Source: JACDAE01 sp963717195
GTDB lineage: Bacteria > Chloroflexota > Ktedonobacteria > Ktedonobacterales > Ktedonobacteraceae
Length of the DNA: 64,000 nt
Assembly (NCBI GenBank): GCA_963717195.1
Contig: CAVQVR010000010.1
Span: 62,001-126,000 of the forward strand
Direction of reading: 5' to 3'
Position 1 is the first letter of the stretch. The number at the start of each line of letters is the position of its first letter. The position numbers and the translations under genes are program-made. The notes below the pieces were generated by a model. That model made no database searches. It was given only the letters and a program-made list of their open reading frames with translations, and had not been told where the DNA came from. Below, in pieces: positions 53,721-61,464 of the stretch.

Positions 53721-53759
53721 ACTCCTCAGCGCCGCAGGTGGCGAGGAGACCTGAGGAGT
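53721..53759. repeat. Dispersed palindromic repeat, copy 2
   Basis: Arms ACTCCTCAG and CTGAGGAGT surround GCGCCGCAGGTGGCG. Read on the minus strand it resembles 4302-4369 (shared AACTCCTCAGGT and GCGCTGA blocks). It lies in the 133-bp gap between the terminal NRPS and the type II thioesterase, where a hairpin could affect transcript stability. Confidence 0.55.
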
Positions 53760-53803
53760 TACGGCACATTTTAAGATTTTTTCACAACAAAGGACAAAAT
53801 ACC

Positions 53804-54580
53804 ATGAACGAACAAATAATCCCTGATGCCTGGGTAAAAATAAATCCTGACTCACATGCTCGTATGCGTTTATTCTGTTTTCCTTTTGCCGGAGGAGGAG
53901 CATCGTCGTATCTCTCCTGGCGTGGTGCGATTACTTCCGATATAGAAATCTGTCCAATACAACTACCCGGCAGAGAAAATCGCTTACATGAAAAACCTTT
54001 TTTACATATGGAACCCCTTGTGACCGCGCTGGGGAAGGTACTACGTCCATATATGAACATGCCATTCGCATTCTATGGACACAGTATGGGTGCCATCATA
54101 AGTTTCGCGTTGGCCCGACATCTGCGACAACAACATGGTCCAACTCCGCTTCATCTCTTTGTATCCGCCCACCATGCGCCTCAACTACCTAACCCCAATC
54201 CAGCTATAAGTCATCTAGCGGATAGCGAATTTATAGAGCACCTTCGTCATTTCAACGGCACACCAGAAGCCATTCTCAATGATCCCGATATGATGCGTTT
54301 CCTCTTACCGCTGCTACGTGCAGACCTTGCTATCTACGAAACATATACCTACGTTTCTGAGCATCCTCTTATCTGCCCCATCTCAGCTTTCGGCGGCACG
54401 CGCGATTCTCGCGCAGATCGTGCGTCGCTGGGAGCCTGGGAGGCTCAAACACAAAGCACTTTCTCTTTGCATATGTACCCCGGCAACCATTTCTTCATAC
54501 AACCCATGCGAAAAACACTCTTGCAGGACATTCATCGTGCTCTAATTCCCGCTCTCACACAGATAAAGCACAGCATCTGA
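53804..54580 (+). CDS. Type II thioesterase for the PKS-NRPS line
   Basis: 258 residues from ATG 53804 (AAAGGA 9 nt upstream); the longer upstream frame runs through the palindromic repeat and is rejected. Alpha/beta hydrolase with FCFPFAGGGASSYLSW at the start, nucleophile in FYGHSMGAI (~92), Asp in FGGTRDSRAD and His in YPGNHFFI. It removes stalled or wrong acyl groups from carrier proteins. Confidence 0.92.
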   Translation: MNEQIIPDAWVKINPDSHARMRLFCFPFAGGGASSYLSWRGAITSDIEICPIQLPGRENRLHEKPFLHMEPLVTALGKVLRPYMNMPFAFYGHSMGAIISFALARHLRQQHGPTPLHLFVSAHHAPQLPNPNPAISHLADSEFIEHLRHFNGTPEAILNDPDMMRFLLPLLRADLAIYETYTYVSEHPLICPISAFGGTRDSRADRASLGAWEAQTQSTFSLHMYPGNHFFIQPMRKTLLQDIHRALIPALTQIKHSI

Positions 54581-54671
54581 TCCCCCAAAAACGGTATTAG
54601 CAGCGTCTATACAGTAAGCAACTTGAGCTTCATAATACAGAATTTTCCGCAAAAAATCTTTAAGAACCTTT

Positions 54672-55130
54672 TTGCTGTCTTATTTCTTAGAAAGGTGTAA
54701 AACAAAATTGGTAAATTACTATGAAATTTCACATACTTTACAAGAAAAAAGCGCATCTGAACAAAAAATAATCGATAATACATTTGAAGTGCTACTTTTG
54801 CAAGCTGCCCTTTTTCAACAACAAAACCGCACAAGTGAAGTTCTCTATACTCTCAGGCGTGCATTAGCAATAGCAGAGCAACATCATATTCAAAACAGTT
54901 TTCCTCTCTGCGATTCGCTCAGTGCAAGAGAATTAGAGGTGCTAGCATGCCTCTGCAATGGGCTGACGAACCAGGAAATTGCTCAGAAGCTCGTTGTCAC
55001 TGTAGGTACGGTGAAACGACATACCAACAACATCTATAACAAACTCGGGGTCAAAACACGTACACAAGCAGTTATCCAGGCACAGATACAGGGTCTCTAT
55101 CCTTCGGGTGAAAGCCGCTCCTACAAGTAA
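54672..55130 (+). CDS. Short LuxR-type regulator (probable C-terminal remnant of a larger activator)
   Basis: 152 residues. The first ~75 residues include a TPR-like ALFQQQNRTSEVLYTLRRAL. The rest is a LuxR/GerE helix-turn-helix: LSARELEVLACLCNGLTNQE then VGTVKRHTNNIYNKLGVKTR. The layout equals the end of MalT/LAL-type ATPase regulators, whose N-terminal 700 or so residues are absent. It may still bind DNA and control the adjacent cluster, or be a relic. The start is uncertain and no good RBS is seen. Confidence 0.7.
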   Translation: MLSYFLERCKTKLVNYYEISHTLQEKSASEQKIIDNTFEVLLLQAALFQQQNRTSEVLYTLRRALAIAEQHHIQNSFPLCDSLSARELEVLACLCNGLTNQEIAQKLVVTVGTVKRHTNNIYNKLGVKTRTQAVIQAQIQGLYPSGESRSYK

Positions 55131-55488
55131 TGTAAAGAGCAGTATTGGTTCTATCCACGCGACAAATGCTCAGATTATGATGAGAGAAGAAATTACCATT
55201 ACTCAGCCTTCACCTGCTGATATAGGCAAGATCCCACGAAAGGGTGGAGGAACATGAAATCTCCTCGCACAAGCGAACAGGAGGAGGCTTGCAGGTTCTC
55301 TTGATGATTGGGTTGCAAAAACGGAAAGGAGAACAGGATGGGCGTGAAACCTCCCTCCTATTCAGCATTTGCTGCCACGCTAAATAGCTCGGCAACGAAT
55401 GCAACGTGACTCTGCACCAATTTCGTAGAGCTAGAGAACCAGAGTAAGACAAACTTCGTATTGCAGAATATTTCCTCAGAAGCATTTT

Positions 55489-55608
55489 AGTCTGCGTTTA
55501 GCCTACGAGCAGCACGCACATCAGGCCGTGATTCCAGCCCTGGGTGCCCTGTATCCTTCGTTACTGAACATGGAAAGATGGTTACGCGAAACGGGTTGGC
55601 AAGCATAA
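55489..55608 (+). pseudogene. Unidentified C-terminal gene fragment
   Basis: A 39-codon frame ending at TAA 55606-55608 (RLAYEQHAHQAVIPALGALY then PSLLNMERWLRETGWQA) reads like a natural protein end. No start or upstream domain is present. The rest of 55131-55488 shows only purine-rich sequence and no gene. It supports a deletion or rearrangement at the right edge of the cluster. Confidence 0.3.
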
Positions 55609-55618
55609 TTTCAGGTCT

Positions 55619-56306
55619 TCATGCTTCTTTGAAATCGCCCAACATGGGACCAACGATTCCAACCAGACGCGCCAGTGCTTTAGAGACGACTGGGAGCCGC
55701 AAGAGTGGGCGGATCAGAGCCAGCATGTCGCGCAGGAATGTGATAAATTCGTCGGTCTTTTGCGTACCTGGACTCAGGTCTTGCAGCCAGAAAAGCGTGA
55801 GTGCCAACTGCATGCCATAGAGAATTCGTGGCCATCTCCTCGATTTGCACGCCTCGCGGAGCATCCCTGGATCCACTCACGATTTTGATATAGATGTCGC
55901 GAGCCTGCCGACGTACGTCGCTGGTGTTTGCTCCAAAGACACCAGCAGGAGTTTGTGGATTCAGTGCGGGACCGAACATGGCTCCTAGTGTTTTGCGATG
56001 TGGGGTCATGAGTTCAAACTGACGCACTATGATATGTTGAAAACGCTCTGCAATTGAGTCTGGTGCAAGCTGATTGGCCTGCTCCTCCAACTGAGCTACC
56101 AGGTTGCGGTAGAGTTCAAGTACCAGTTCCTCTTTACTGGCGAAATAACGGTAGGCTAGTCCAAGCGAACAGCCAGCTTCGGTCGCTATCTCGCGCATTG
56201 TGGTTTTCTCGTACCCTTTGCTCACGAACAAGCTGAGCGCTGTATCGAGGATACGCTGCCGTGTTAAGAGCGCCTTCTGTGTGGCCCTGGTCGATTGTGT
56301 CTCCAT
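55619..56306 (-). CDS. TetR-family repressor, frameshifted in the C-terminal domain
   Basis: ATG 56306 has GGGAGGAG just upstream; the longer TTG start at 56321 would bury that RBS. HTH: RQRILDTALSLFVSKGYEKT then MREIATEAGCSLGLAYRYFA. The frame is lost in CGTGGCC at 55828-55834. One base fewer gives EEMARILYGMQLALTLFWLQ and continues to 55619, about 229 residues in all. It is divergent from the three-gene operon at 56598-58868; the 36-bp palindrome between them is the likely operator. Confidence 0.8.
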
Positions 56307-56473
56307 TCTCTCTCCTCCCAAGTTTTACTCTTCCGGATTATGTGCGACTCTGCTGCCGCTGTCAAGCCTGTTTCCTCGATAGCAGAGTGCACGAGCAGTT
56401 GCCCCGTGTCCTTTTCTGGGAACCTGGCAGTTGCCAGTTGCGGAAGGAAAAGTAGCTTTTCCTGGGATCTCTC

Positions 56474-56531
56474 TTGACACAATCTGTTTTTTATTCTATC
56501 ATAAAAGTGAACATGTTCACTTTTATGATAG
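56474..56531 (+). promoter_or_regulatory. Promoter with perfect 36-bp palindromic operator
   Basis: TTGACA (56474-56479), 17-bp spacer, TATCAT (56497-56502). The -10 box lies inside a perfect palindrome (56496-56531) with arms CTATCATAAAAGTGAACA and its complement, meeting at AACATGTT. Repressor bound there would block RNA polymerase. The neighbouring TetR protein is the obvious candidate. Confidence 0.8.
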
Positions 56532-56597
56532 AGGGCGAAATCGCGAGCGTCCGAAAAGCAATGATCCTGCATCTGCAAGGAGAAAGAGAAAATCACT

Positions 56598-57203
56598 ATG
56601 CATTTCAAGCGAGAAGAATCTTGGGGCTTTTTTGCTCCGTCGCTTCGTCTTTGTTTGCGCTATCCCGGAAGGCACTTGCAAGCCTTCGATCAGGCACAGA
56701 CGGTCCAGGCCCGCGTGCCTTACCAACTTTGGAGCAAATTGACCACGATTGCTGTAGGAGGTTCTCTGCTCTATGGCGCTTCCTTGAGCCTGCTTTTTCG
56801 TAGGTGGCGACCAGAGCGTAGCGCTTTGTGGCTGGCACTCTCGGCGGGAGGTGCCTGGTGTCTCTTTGGGCCGTTTCTAGTCCTGCTCAGCCATCTCCGG
56901 ACGCTGACTTGCGTACAGGCCTGCCTGACAACGATGGCGTATGGTGAGGGTGTGCTAGTGAGTGGCGCAGGCATCAATCTGTGGTTTCGTTTGAAAGGCG
57001 GTTTTGAGGAGGCTTTTCTGACGCGCTGGAACGTTGCCCTGGTTGGTTTTTCTAATATCGTAATGGTCACGGCACTGGTTAGACAGTTGCACGCGCTGGA
57101 TGTGCCTGCCTGGAAAACAGTACTCTCCTGGATAGCCGTGCTCAATGGCAGTGGCGTACTCTTGTTTGCTCTTTTTCGTCGCCTTTTGCAAGGAGGTCGC
57201 TGA
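56598..57203 (+). CDS. Multi-helix membrane protein of unknown function
   Basis: 201 residues. Hydrophobic segments lie near 50-68, 76-95, 110-128, 143-165 and 175-195. The N-terminal 45 residues are polar. No family is recognised with confidence; an uncharacterised integral membrane protein. It is the first gene of the TetR-controlled operon and abuts the next gene (shared base at 57203). Confidence 0.6.
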   Translation: MHFKREESWGFFAPSLRLCLRYPGRHLQAFDQAQTVQARVPYQLWSKLTTIAVGGSLLYGASLSLLFRRWRPERSALWLALSAGGAWCLFGPFLVLLSHLRTLTCVQACLTTMAYGEGVLVSGAGINLWFRLKGGFEEAFLTRWNVALVGFSNIVMVTALVRQLHALDVPAWKTVLSWIAVLNGSGVLLFALFRRLLQGGR

Positions 57204-57946
57204 TGCTCTGGCAGAAAAATCCAATCACCGTGGTAGGGAACCTAGATCGCTGCTGGCTTTTTACCTATCGCACACCGGTTGAACTGGTGCGTATGTTGCT
57301 TCCCTGGCCACTGGAGCTAGTGACGTATGGGAAGTATGCATTCTGGAATATCGTCGTTTGCCACATTCGCTCCATGCGGCCAAAGCATTTCCCCGCGCTC
57401 ATCGGGGTTCATTACTGGCATCTGGCGTATCGCCTCTATGCACGCCTTCCTCTAGCACATGGCAAGGCAATTGAGGGTCTCTACTTCCTACGCAGCGATT
57501 GCGACCAGCGCCTAATGGTGCTGGCAGGCAATCTTCTGACCGATTTTCATTTTCACATCGCTTCGCTTCAGCTTCAGCAGGACCAAGAAGCGCTAGAGAT
57601 ACGGCTAGATTCGCCTGATGCGCCCGCGCATGTATGCCTGTTACCCAACGTGGCTCCGCAACTTGAGCCACATTCGGCCTTTTCTTCCCTCGATGAGGCT
57701 GCCGCTTTTTTAAAGTACAAGCCGTATGGTCTCTCGCTGAACAGTGCCGGCCAGGCCAACGTGGTGCATATTACGCGTGATGAGCAGGCCTGGCGCAGCC
57801 GTCTGGTGCAGGTTGAGTACGCGAACTGGGCCTTTCTACGCGAGTATGATGTGCAGCCAGAGATCTGCTATGAGGTTGAGCCTATTCGCTATCAATGGGA
57901 TCGTGGGCGTATCTCTGCTCCTTGTTCCGAAAAATCAGTGAGGTGA
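57203..57946 (+). CDS. DUF2071/YqjF-like protein
   Basis: 247 residues. N-terminal CWLFTYRTPVELVRMLLPWP, then WNIVVCHIRSMRPK, GVHYWHLAYRLYAR, and GLYFLRSDCDQRLMVLAGNL. These fit the YqjF/DUF2071 family, which shares the acetoacetate-decarboxylase-like fold and has no established reaction. It overlaps the upstream stop by one base and lies 4 bp before the next start, so all three genes form one transcript. Confidence 0.7.
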   Translation: MLWQKNPITVVGNLDRCWLFTYRTPVELVRMLLPWPLELVTYGKYAFWNIVVCHIRSMRPKHFPALIGVHYWHLAYRLYARLPLAHGKAIEGLYFLRSDCDQRLMVLAGNLLTDFHFHIASLQLQQDQEALEIRLDSPDAPAHVCLLPNVAPQLEPHSAFSSLDEAAAFLKYKPYGLSLNSAGQANVVHITRDEQAWRSRLVQVEYANWAFLREYDVQPEICYEVEPIRYQWDRGRISAPCSEKSVR

Positions 57947-57950
57947 TGCT

Positions 57951-58868
57951 TTGAAGATTTTTCTTACCGGCGCTACCGGCTTCATTGGAGGCCATATTCT
58001 GCGTGCGCTCTCCTCGCATGGCTATCAGGTTAGCTGCCTGATTCGTTCAGCCTCGCGCCAGGCTGTTGCATCCCGTGCATCCCTCAAGGATTTGCCAGGC
58101 GTGCGGATTGTGGAAGGTGAGTGGACACGCCCGGAGAATTGGGTCGACCATGTGGCCGGGCACGATCTGGTGATTAATGCGGTTGGGATTATCCGTGAAA
58201 CCCGTCTGACCAGTTTTGCGCAGGTGCATACATACTCTCCAATGGCACTGTTTGAGACTGCCGTGAGAGCAGGAGTCAGCAAGATTGTGCAGATCAGTGC
58301 GCTTGGTGCCGATGAAATGGCTCGTAGTGGCTTTCATCGCAGCAAACTGGCCGCCGATCACTATCTGGCTCAGCTAGGCGTGCCCTACGTCATTTTGCGC
58401 CCATCGTTGGTGTATGGCCCCGGCGATCATTCGATGGCTTTCTTTTCACGCATGGCACGTCTGCCGGTGACACCCGTGCCATGCGATGGGCGTTATCGAG
58501 TGCAGCCACTCTCCATAGATGATCTTGTACAAGCCGTGTTGATCGCGTTACAACGTCCAGATCTATCGGCTGTCGTCGCTGATATAGGCGGAAGCGAAGT
58601 GCTGACCTTCAATGACCTGCTTGATCTGCTGGCCCGAACGTCTGGGAAAAGCCGTGGCGCATGCAAAGTACATATTCCCTGTAGCCTCATGTCACTAATC
58701 ACCAACGTGACCGACAAGTTTTCAGGCCACGGCCCAATCACAACCGAGGAACTGAACATGTTGAAGCGCGAGAATTTTACAGCGCATTCTGCTCAGTTCG
58801 TTGACCTGTTTGGCTTTGATCCCGTGCCTTTCAGCATTGGTATCACTAAGCATTTAGGAGCAGTCTGA
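57951..58868 (+). CDS. NAD(P)-binding atypical SDR (NmrA/complex-I-subunit-like)
   Basis: 305 residues, TTG start with GAGGTG 5 nt upstream. The Rossmann motif is LTGATGFIGGHILRAL. VINAVGIIRETR, KIVQISALGAD and ILRPSLVYGPGD are typical of extended/atypical SDRs related to NDUFA9. The active-site YxxxK is replaced by HRSKLAAD, as in non-catalytic atypical members. Last gene of the TetR-controlled operon. Confidence 0.8.
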   Translation: MKIFLTGATGFIGGHILRALSSHGYQVSCLIRSASRQAVASRASLKDLPGVRIVEGEWTRPENWVDHVAGHDLVINAVGIIRETRLTSFAQVHTYSPMALFETAVRAGVSKIVQISALGADEMARSGFHRSKLAADHYLAQLGVPYVILRPSLVYGPGDHSMAFFSRMARLPVTPVPCDGRYRVQPLSIDDLVQAVLIALQRPDLSAVVADIGGSEVLTFNDLLDLLARTSGKSRGACKVHIPCSLMSLITNVTDKFSGHGPITTEELNMLKRENFTAHSAQFVDLFGFDPVPFSIGITKHLGAV

Positions 58869-59038
58869 TGAGATTTCTTGACCAAGAATTCACAGACCTT
58901 AAGACGTAACAGTTATTTTTAGGCTATTCTCTCCTCGTATACGTGATATGTACGTAAAATATTACGTATTAGTAAATAAAAGACAATACATGCGATACGA
59001 TATCTCTGTTTTTTGGTGAGGTCGGTGCTTCCTCCTTC

Positions 59039-59455
59039 TCAGGAACTGCGGAGAACGCCAAGTTGTCGAAGAAAGCCGAGCAGATCAAATTCGGTCCATT
59101 GTTCGGCGATCTTGCCGTCTGCTATGCGATAGATGAGAATCCCTGTATAGGCGACCTGCTTACCCGTCGGTGGCATCCCCTGAAATGCGCCCAGGTGGGT
59201 GCCCTGAAAACGGTAGCGCACAACCACTTTGTCTCCCTCGGCGATTTGATCCTCAACGACATAATGCACATCGGGGAAGGCTGTGCGGATACTGCTGATA
59301 AACTGCCGGTTCTGATCGGTTCCACGCAGCTCTCTCCCTGGATCGTGCCTCACGAAATCGGTGGTGAAGAGTTCGTCGATCCGGCTCAAGTGGCCCTGGT
59401 GCCAGACTTCTTCCCACACGAGATGAGCCAGCAGCATGTTACTTTCTGGTGACAT
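59039..59455 (-). CDS. SnoaL-like ester cyclase family protein
   Basis: 138 residues with an alpha+beta barrel signature: EEVWHQGHLSRIDELFTTDF, VRHDP, FPDVHYVVEDQIAEGDKVVV, GTHLGAFQGMPPTGK and GILIYRIADGKIAEQWTEFD. AAAGGA lies 10 nt before the ATG. These proteins bind small hydrophobic molecules and include polyketide cyclases, but most homologues have unknown roles. It lies directly after a small gene (two-base gap), both on the minus strand. The 170-bp gap to 58868 is AT-rich with TACGTAA/TTACGTA near 58951 and no gene. Confidence 0.8.
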   Translation of the reverse strand: MSPESNMLLAHLVWEEVWHQGHLSRIDELFTTDFVRHDPGRELRGTDQNRQFISSIRTAFPDVHYVVEDQIAEGDKVVVRYRFQGTHLGAFQGMPPTGKQVAYTGILIYRIADGKIAEQWTEFDLLGFLRQLGVLRSS

Positions 59456-59456
59456 A

Positions 59457-59667
59457 TCAACATAGTCCTTTCAGTTCTAGACGCACTCCACTCAGCAGAA
59501 GCCTCGCAACGGTCTTCACCGCTTCATCCAGATCGTCGTGATGCTCGTCGAGGCGCCTGCATATGTGTTGACAATTCCTGGATCTTTTCCCTCGGCTGGT
59601 TTTCTGCAGGGGATGCAACCCTCTCTTCAGGGCATTCTTTTTTCAGGTGCTGCCTCTTCCATCTCAT
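59457..59667 (-). CDS. Small charged protein, frameshifted, upstream of the SnoaL gene
   Basis: AGGAG lies 4 nt before ATG 59667. The frame reads MRWKRQHLKKECPEERVASP then EKIQELSTHMQ. One base fewer near 59552-59558 joins it to RLDEHHDDLDEAVKTVARLL and a stop 2 bp before the SnoaL start. The repaired protein is about 69 residues, hydrophilic with a helical end. No family is recognised. Tight spacing to the next gene argues that it is real. Confidence 0.45.
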
Positions 59668-59790
59668 GGTCTCCTGCTTTTTTGACCTATTTTATCACCT
59701 CCTCTTTTTTGTTTTATCGTTGATAAGTTTATTTAGATGCGATATTGACATGAAGCTCTAGAGAACCTCGGGCTGCTTTCTCCCCAACTC

Positions 59791-59834
59791 CTCCTCATTG
59801 GAGCAGTTCCGATTGACACGTTTCCAATGAGGAG
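59791..59834. terminator. Inverted repeat, possible terminator of the hydrolase transcript
   Basis: CTCCTCATTGGA (59791-59802) pairs perfectly with TCCAATGAGGAG (59823-59834), loop 20 nt. It lies 3' of the minus-strand alpha/beta hydrolase and upstream of the small gene at 59667. It could end the former's transcript or be an operator. The rest of 59668-59993 shows no gene. Confidence 0.4.
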
Positions 59835-59993
59835 ATAGAATACGGGTAACCTACTAGCCAAGTGGGGTGCACGTGGCCTGAAATGACACATCACCAGAAG
59901 CGTGTCTTGCAGAGAACCAGACTCCAATGCTCTCTTATGGTAGCACACTTCGTATGACAGAACCTGTGACACCCCTACGTTTCGCCGTACGGG

Positions 59994-60827
59994 TTACCGT
60001 TCCTCGAACGATCCTGCGGTCGGCGACGTCGCCCTGATGCTGAGCGCGAACTGGCGCACAAGGGGGAGCAGGCGTTGAGGCTGCTCGATCTGCGGAAGGT
60101 GACCAGCTTCTGGGATGAGTTCGAAGCGAGCGTTCGGGAACGATTGGGCATAGGCACGGCCATACTCAGGCAGAATCACGCGATCGCTCTCTCCCCACGC
60201 AACCAGGACCGGGATGTTCACGCGCTTGAGCCGCCGCCTCAGCTTGGGATCCGCACTGCCCAGCCCCTGATCATAGACCGCGAGTGCCCGAGCGTTGGCC
60301 TTGCGGCCCTCGACCTGTTCCGGGGTCACGGTCGCTGGGTCGACGCGGAAGGGTGCCGGGTTGTGGAAGCTGAGGGCCAGGAGCTCATCAGGAGCCAGGG
60401 TGGAGACATCAACAACGGGATACCCCTCAACTCGAATGCCAGCGGCATTGATCAGCATGAGACCGCCAAGCCGCTGCGTGGTATCGTGCAAAGCCATGGC
60501 GGACGCGATCCAGCCACCCATCGAGGAGCCAATGACCAGGACCTCACGCAGGTCGAGCCGTTCGAGCAGGTCCAGATAGGCGAAGGCGAGATCATCAATA
60601 CTATCGAACCACTCAGGACGTGGCTCGCCCCCAAAGCCAGGGTGGGTCGGCACCACAACGTGCGCCCTGGACAGCCCTGCCGCGAGGCCAGCCACGGTCT
60701 GCTGACCGCCACCACCATGCAAGATGAGCATGGGACGACCGTTGTTCTCTCGCTCGTCAAAGCGCACGGTCAAGCCATCAGCGAAAGACTCTCTTCGGGT
60801 TGTGAGAGGAGTAGGTAACGTGGTCAT
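59994..60827 (-). CDS. Alpha/beta hydrolase
   Basis: 277 residues from ATG 60827 (AAAGG 9-10 nt upstream); a longer in-frame start at 60869 lacks support. Oxyanion region ILHGGGGQQTVAGLA, nucleophile in VIGSSMGGWIAS, Asp in VAWGESDRVILP and His in IPEAGHLPQIEQP make a complete triad. Substrate unknown. One copy of the shared 18-bp operator sits 68 bp upstream of the start, linking it to the TetR gene at 61465. Confidence 0.88.
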   Translation of the reverse strand: MTTLPTPLTTRRESFADGLTVRFDERENNGRPMLILHGGGGQQTVAGLAAGLSRAHVVVPTHPGFGGEPRPEWFDSIDDLAFAYLDLLERLDLREVLVIGSSMGGWIASAMALHDTTQRLGGLMLINAAGIRVEGYPVVDVSTLAPDELLALSFHNPAPFRVDPATVTPEQVEGRKANARALAVYDQGLGSADPKLRRRLKRVNIPVLVAWGESDRVILPEYGRAYAQSFPNARFELIPEAGHLPQIEQPQRLLPLVRQFALSIRATSPTAGSFEER

Positions 60828-60894
60828 AGAATGCAACCTTTCTTTTGGGTCCAGCTTCCTCGTTTCCATGCGAGAGAGCCGTGACGCGTTCTGT

Positions 60895-60912
60895 ATTGCT
60901 CAAGCAAGCAAT
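60895..60912. promoter_or_regulatory. TetR-type operator, copy at the hydrolase gene
   Basis: ATTGCT-CAAGCA-AGCAAT, 6-bp arms with a 6-bp spacer. Two more sites with the same architecture lie at 61393 and 62089. It is between the cupin stop and hydrolase start. Confidence 0.7.
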
Positions 60913-60928
60913 ATGATTAAAAAAACAA

Positions 60929-61375
60929 CTAAGAAACAACCTCTGTATCGTAGCGAGCCATTAATTCAGCAAATTGTTGCGGACCCAGAGTACCGCCGGC
61001 CAGGAGAAGCTCACTTAAAGCTTCAAAGTAGCCAATATAGAACGGAGGCGTAAACGTGTTGAGAAAACGAGCAGGCTTGTCCGTCGGGTTGCTAAAGGTA
61101 TGAACGGCTCCAATGGGCACCATCACGAACGTGCCTTGACTGGCCCGCACGGTCTGGGTCCCAGCCAGAAACTCCAATTCGCCTTCCAGGACGTAAAAAC
61201 CCTCTTCATGCGCGTGATGGATATGAGGAGGAGGGGTGGGAGCATGAGGAGCCACCTCGAATTCGGCGACGCCCAGTGTTCCCCGCGTATGCGTTCCATC
61301 CTCCTGCACCACCATCTGAATAGGACCGAGAGGGAGCGTGTGTCCTTCTCCCGCCTTCAGTACGACAACATTCAT
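60929..61375 (-). CDS. Cupin-domain protein
   Basis: 148 residues from ATG 61375 with AAAGGA 6 nt upstream; the longer frame from 61468 would run through the operator. The cupin core has metal-ligand histidines in PPPHIHHAHEEGFYVLEGELEF and VPIGAVHTFSN. The C-terminal FLNTFTPPFYIGYFEALSEL is seen in small quercetinase-like cupins. Reaction unknown. It sits between its probable TetR regulator and the hydrolase, all on the minus strand. Confidence 0.82.
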   Translation of the reverse strand: MNVVVLKAGEGHTLPLGPIQMVVQEDGTHTRGTLGVAEFEVAPHAPTPPPHIHHAHEEGFYVLEGELEFLAGTQTVRASQGTFVMVPIGAVHTFSNPTDKPARFLNTFTPPFYIGYFEALSELLLAGGTLGPQQFAELMARYDTEVVS

Positions 61376-61392
61376 AAAAAATCCTTTCTTTT

Positions 61393-61410
61393 CTTGCTTG
61401 TTCGAGCAAG
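61393..61410. promoter_or_regulatory. TetR-type operator, copy at the cupin gene
   Basis: CTTGCT-TGTTCG-AGCAAG, same spacing as the sites at 60895 and 62089 with C/G at the outermost pair. It ends 18 bp before the region of the cupin start, so bound repressor would block initiation. Confidence 0.7.
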
Positions 61411-61464
61411 CAGACAATCCAGAAACTGGCGAAGCGGTCAAAACCGTCATCGTGATAAGGTCTC

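Noticed and set aside
60075..60818. 247-codon plus-strand frame
   Set aside because: Antisense to the alpha/beta hydrolase, which has a full catalytic triad and an RBS.
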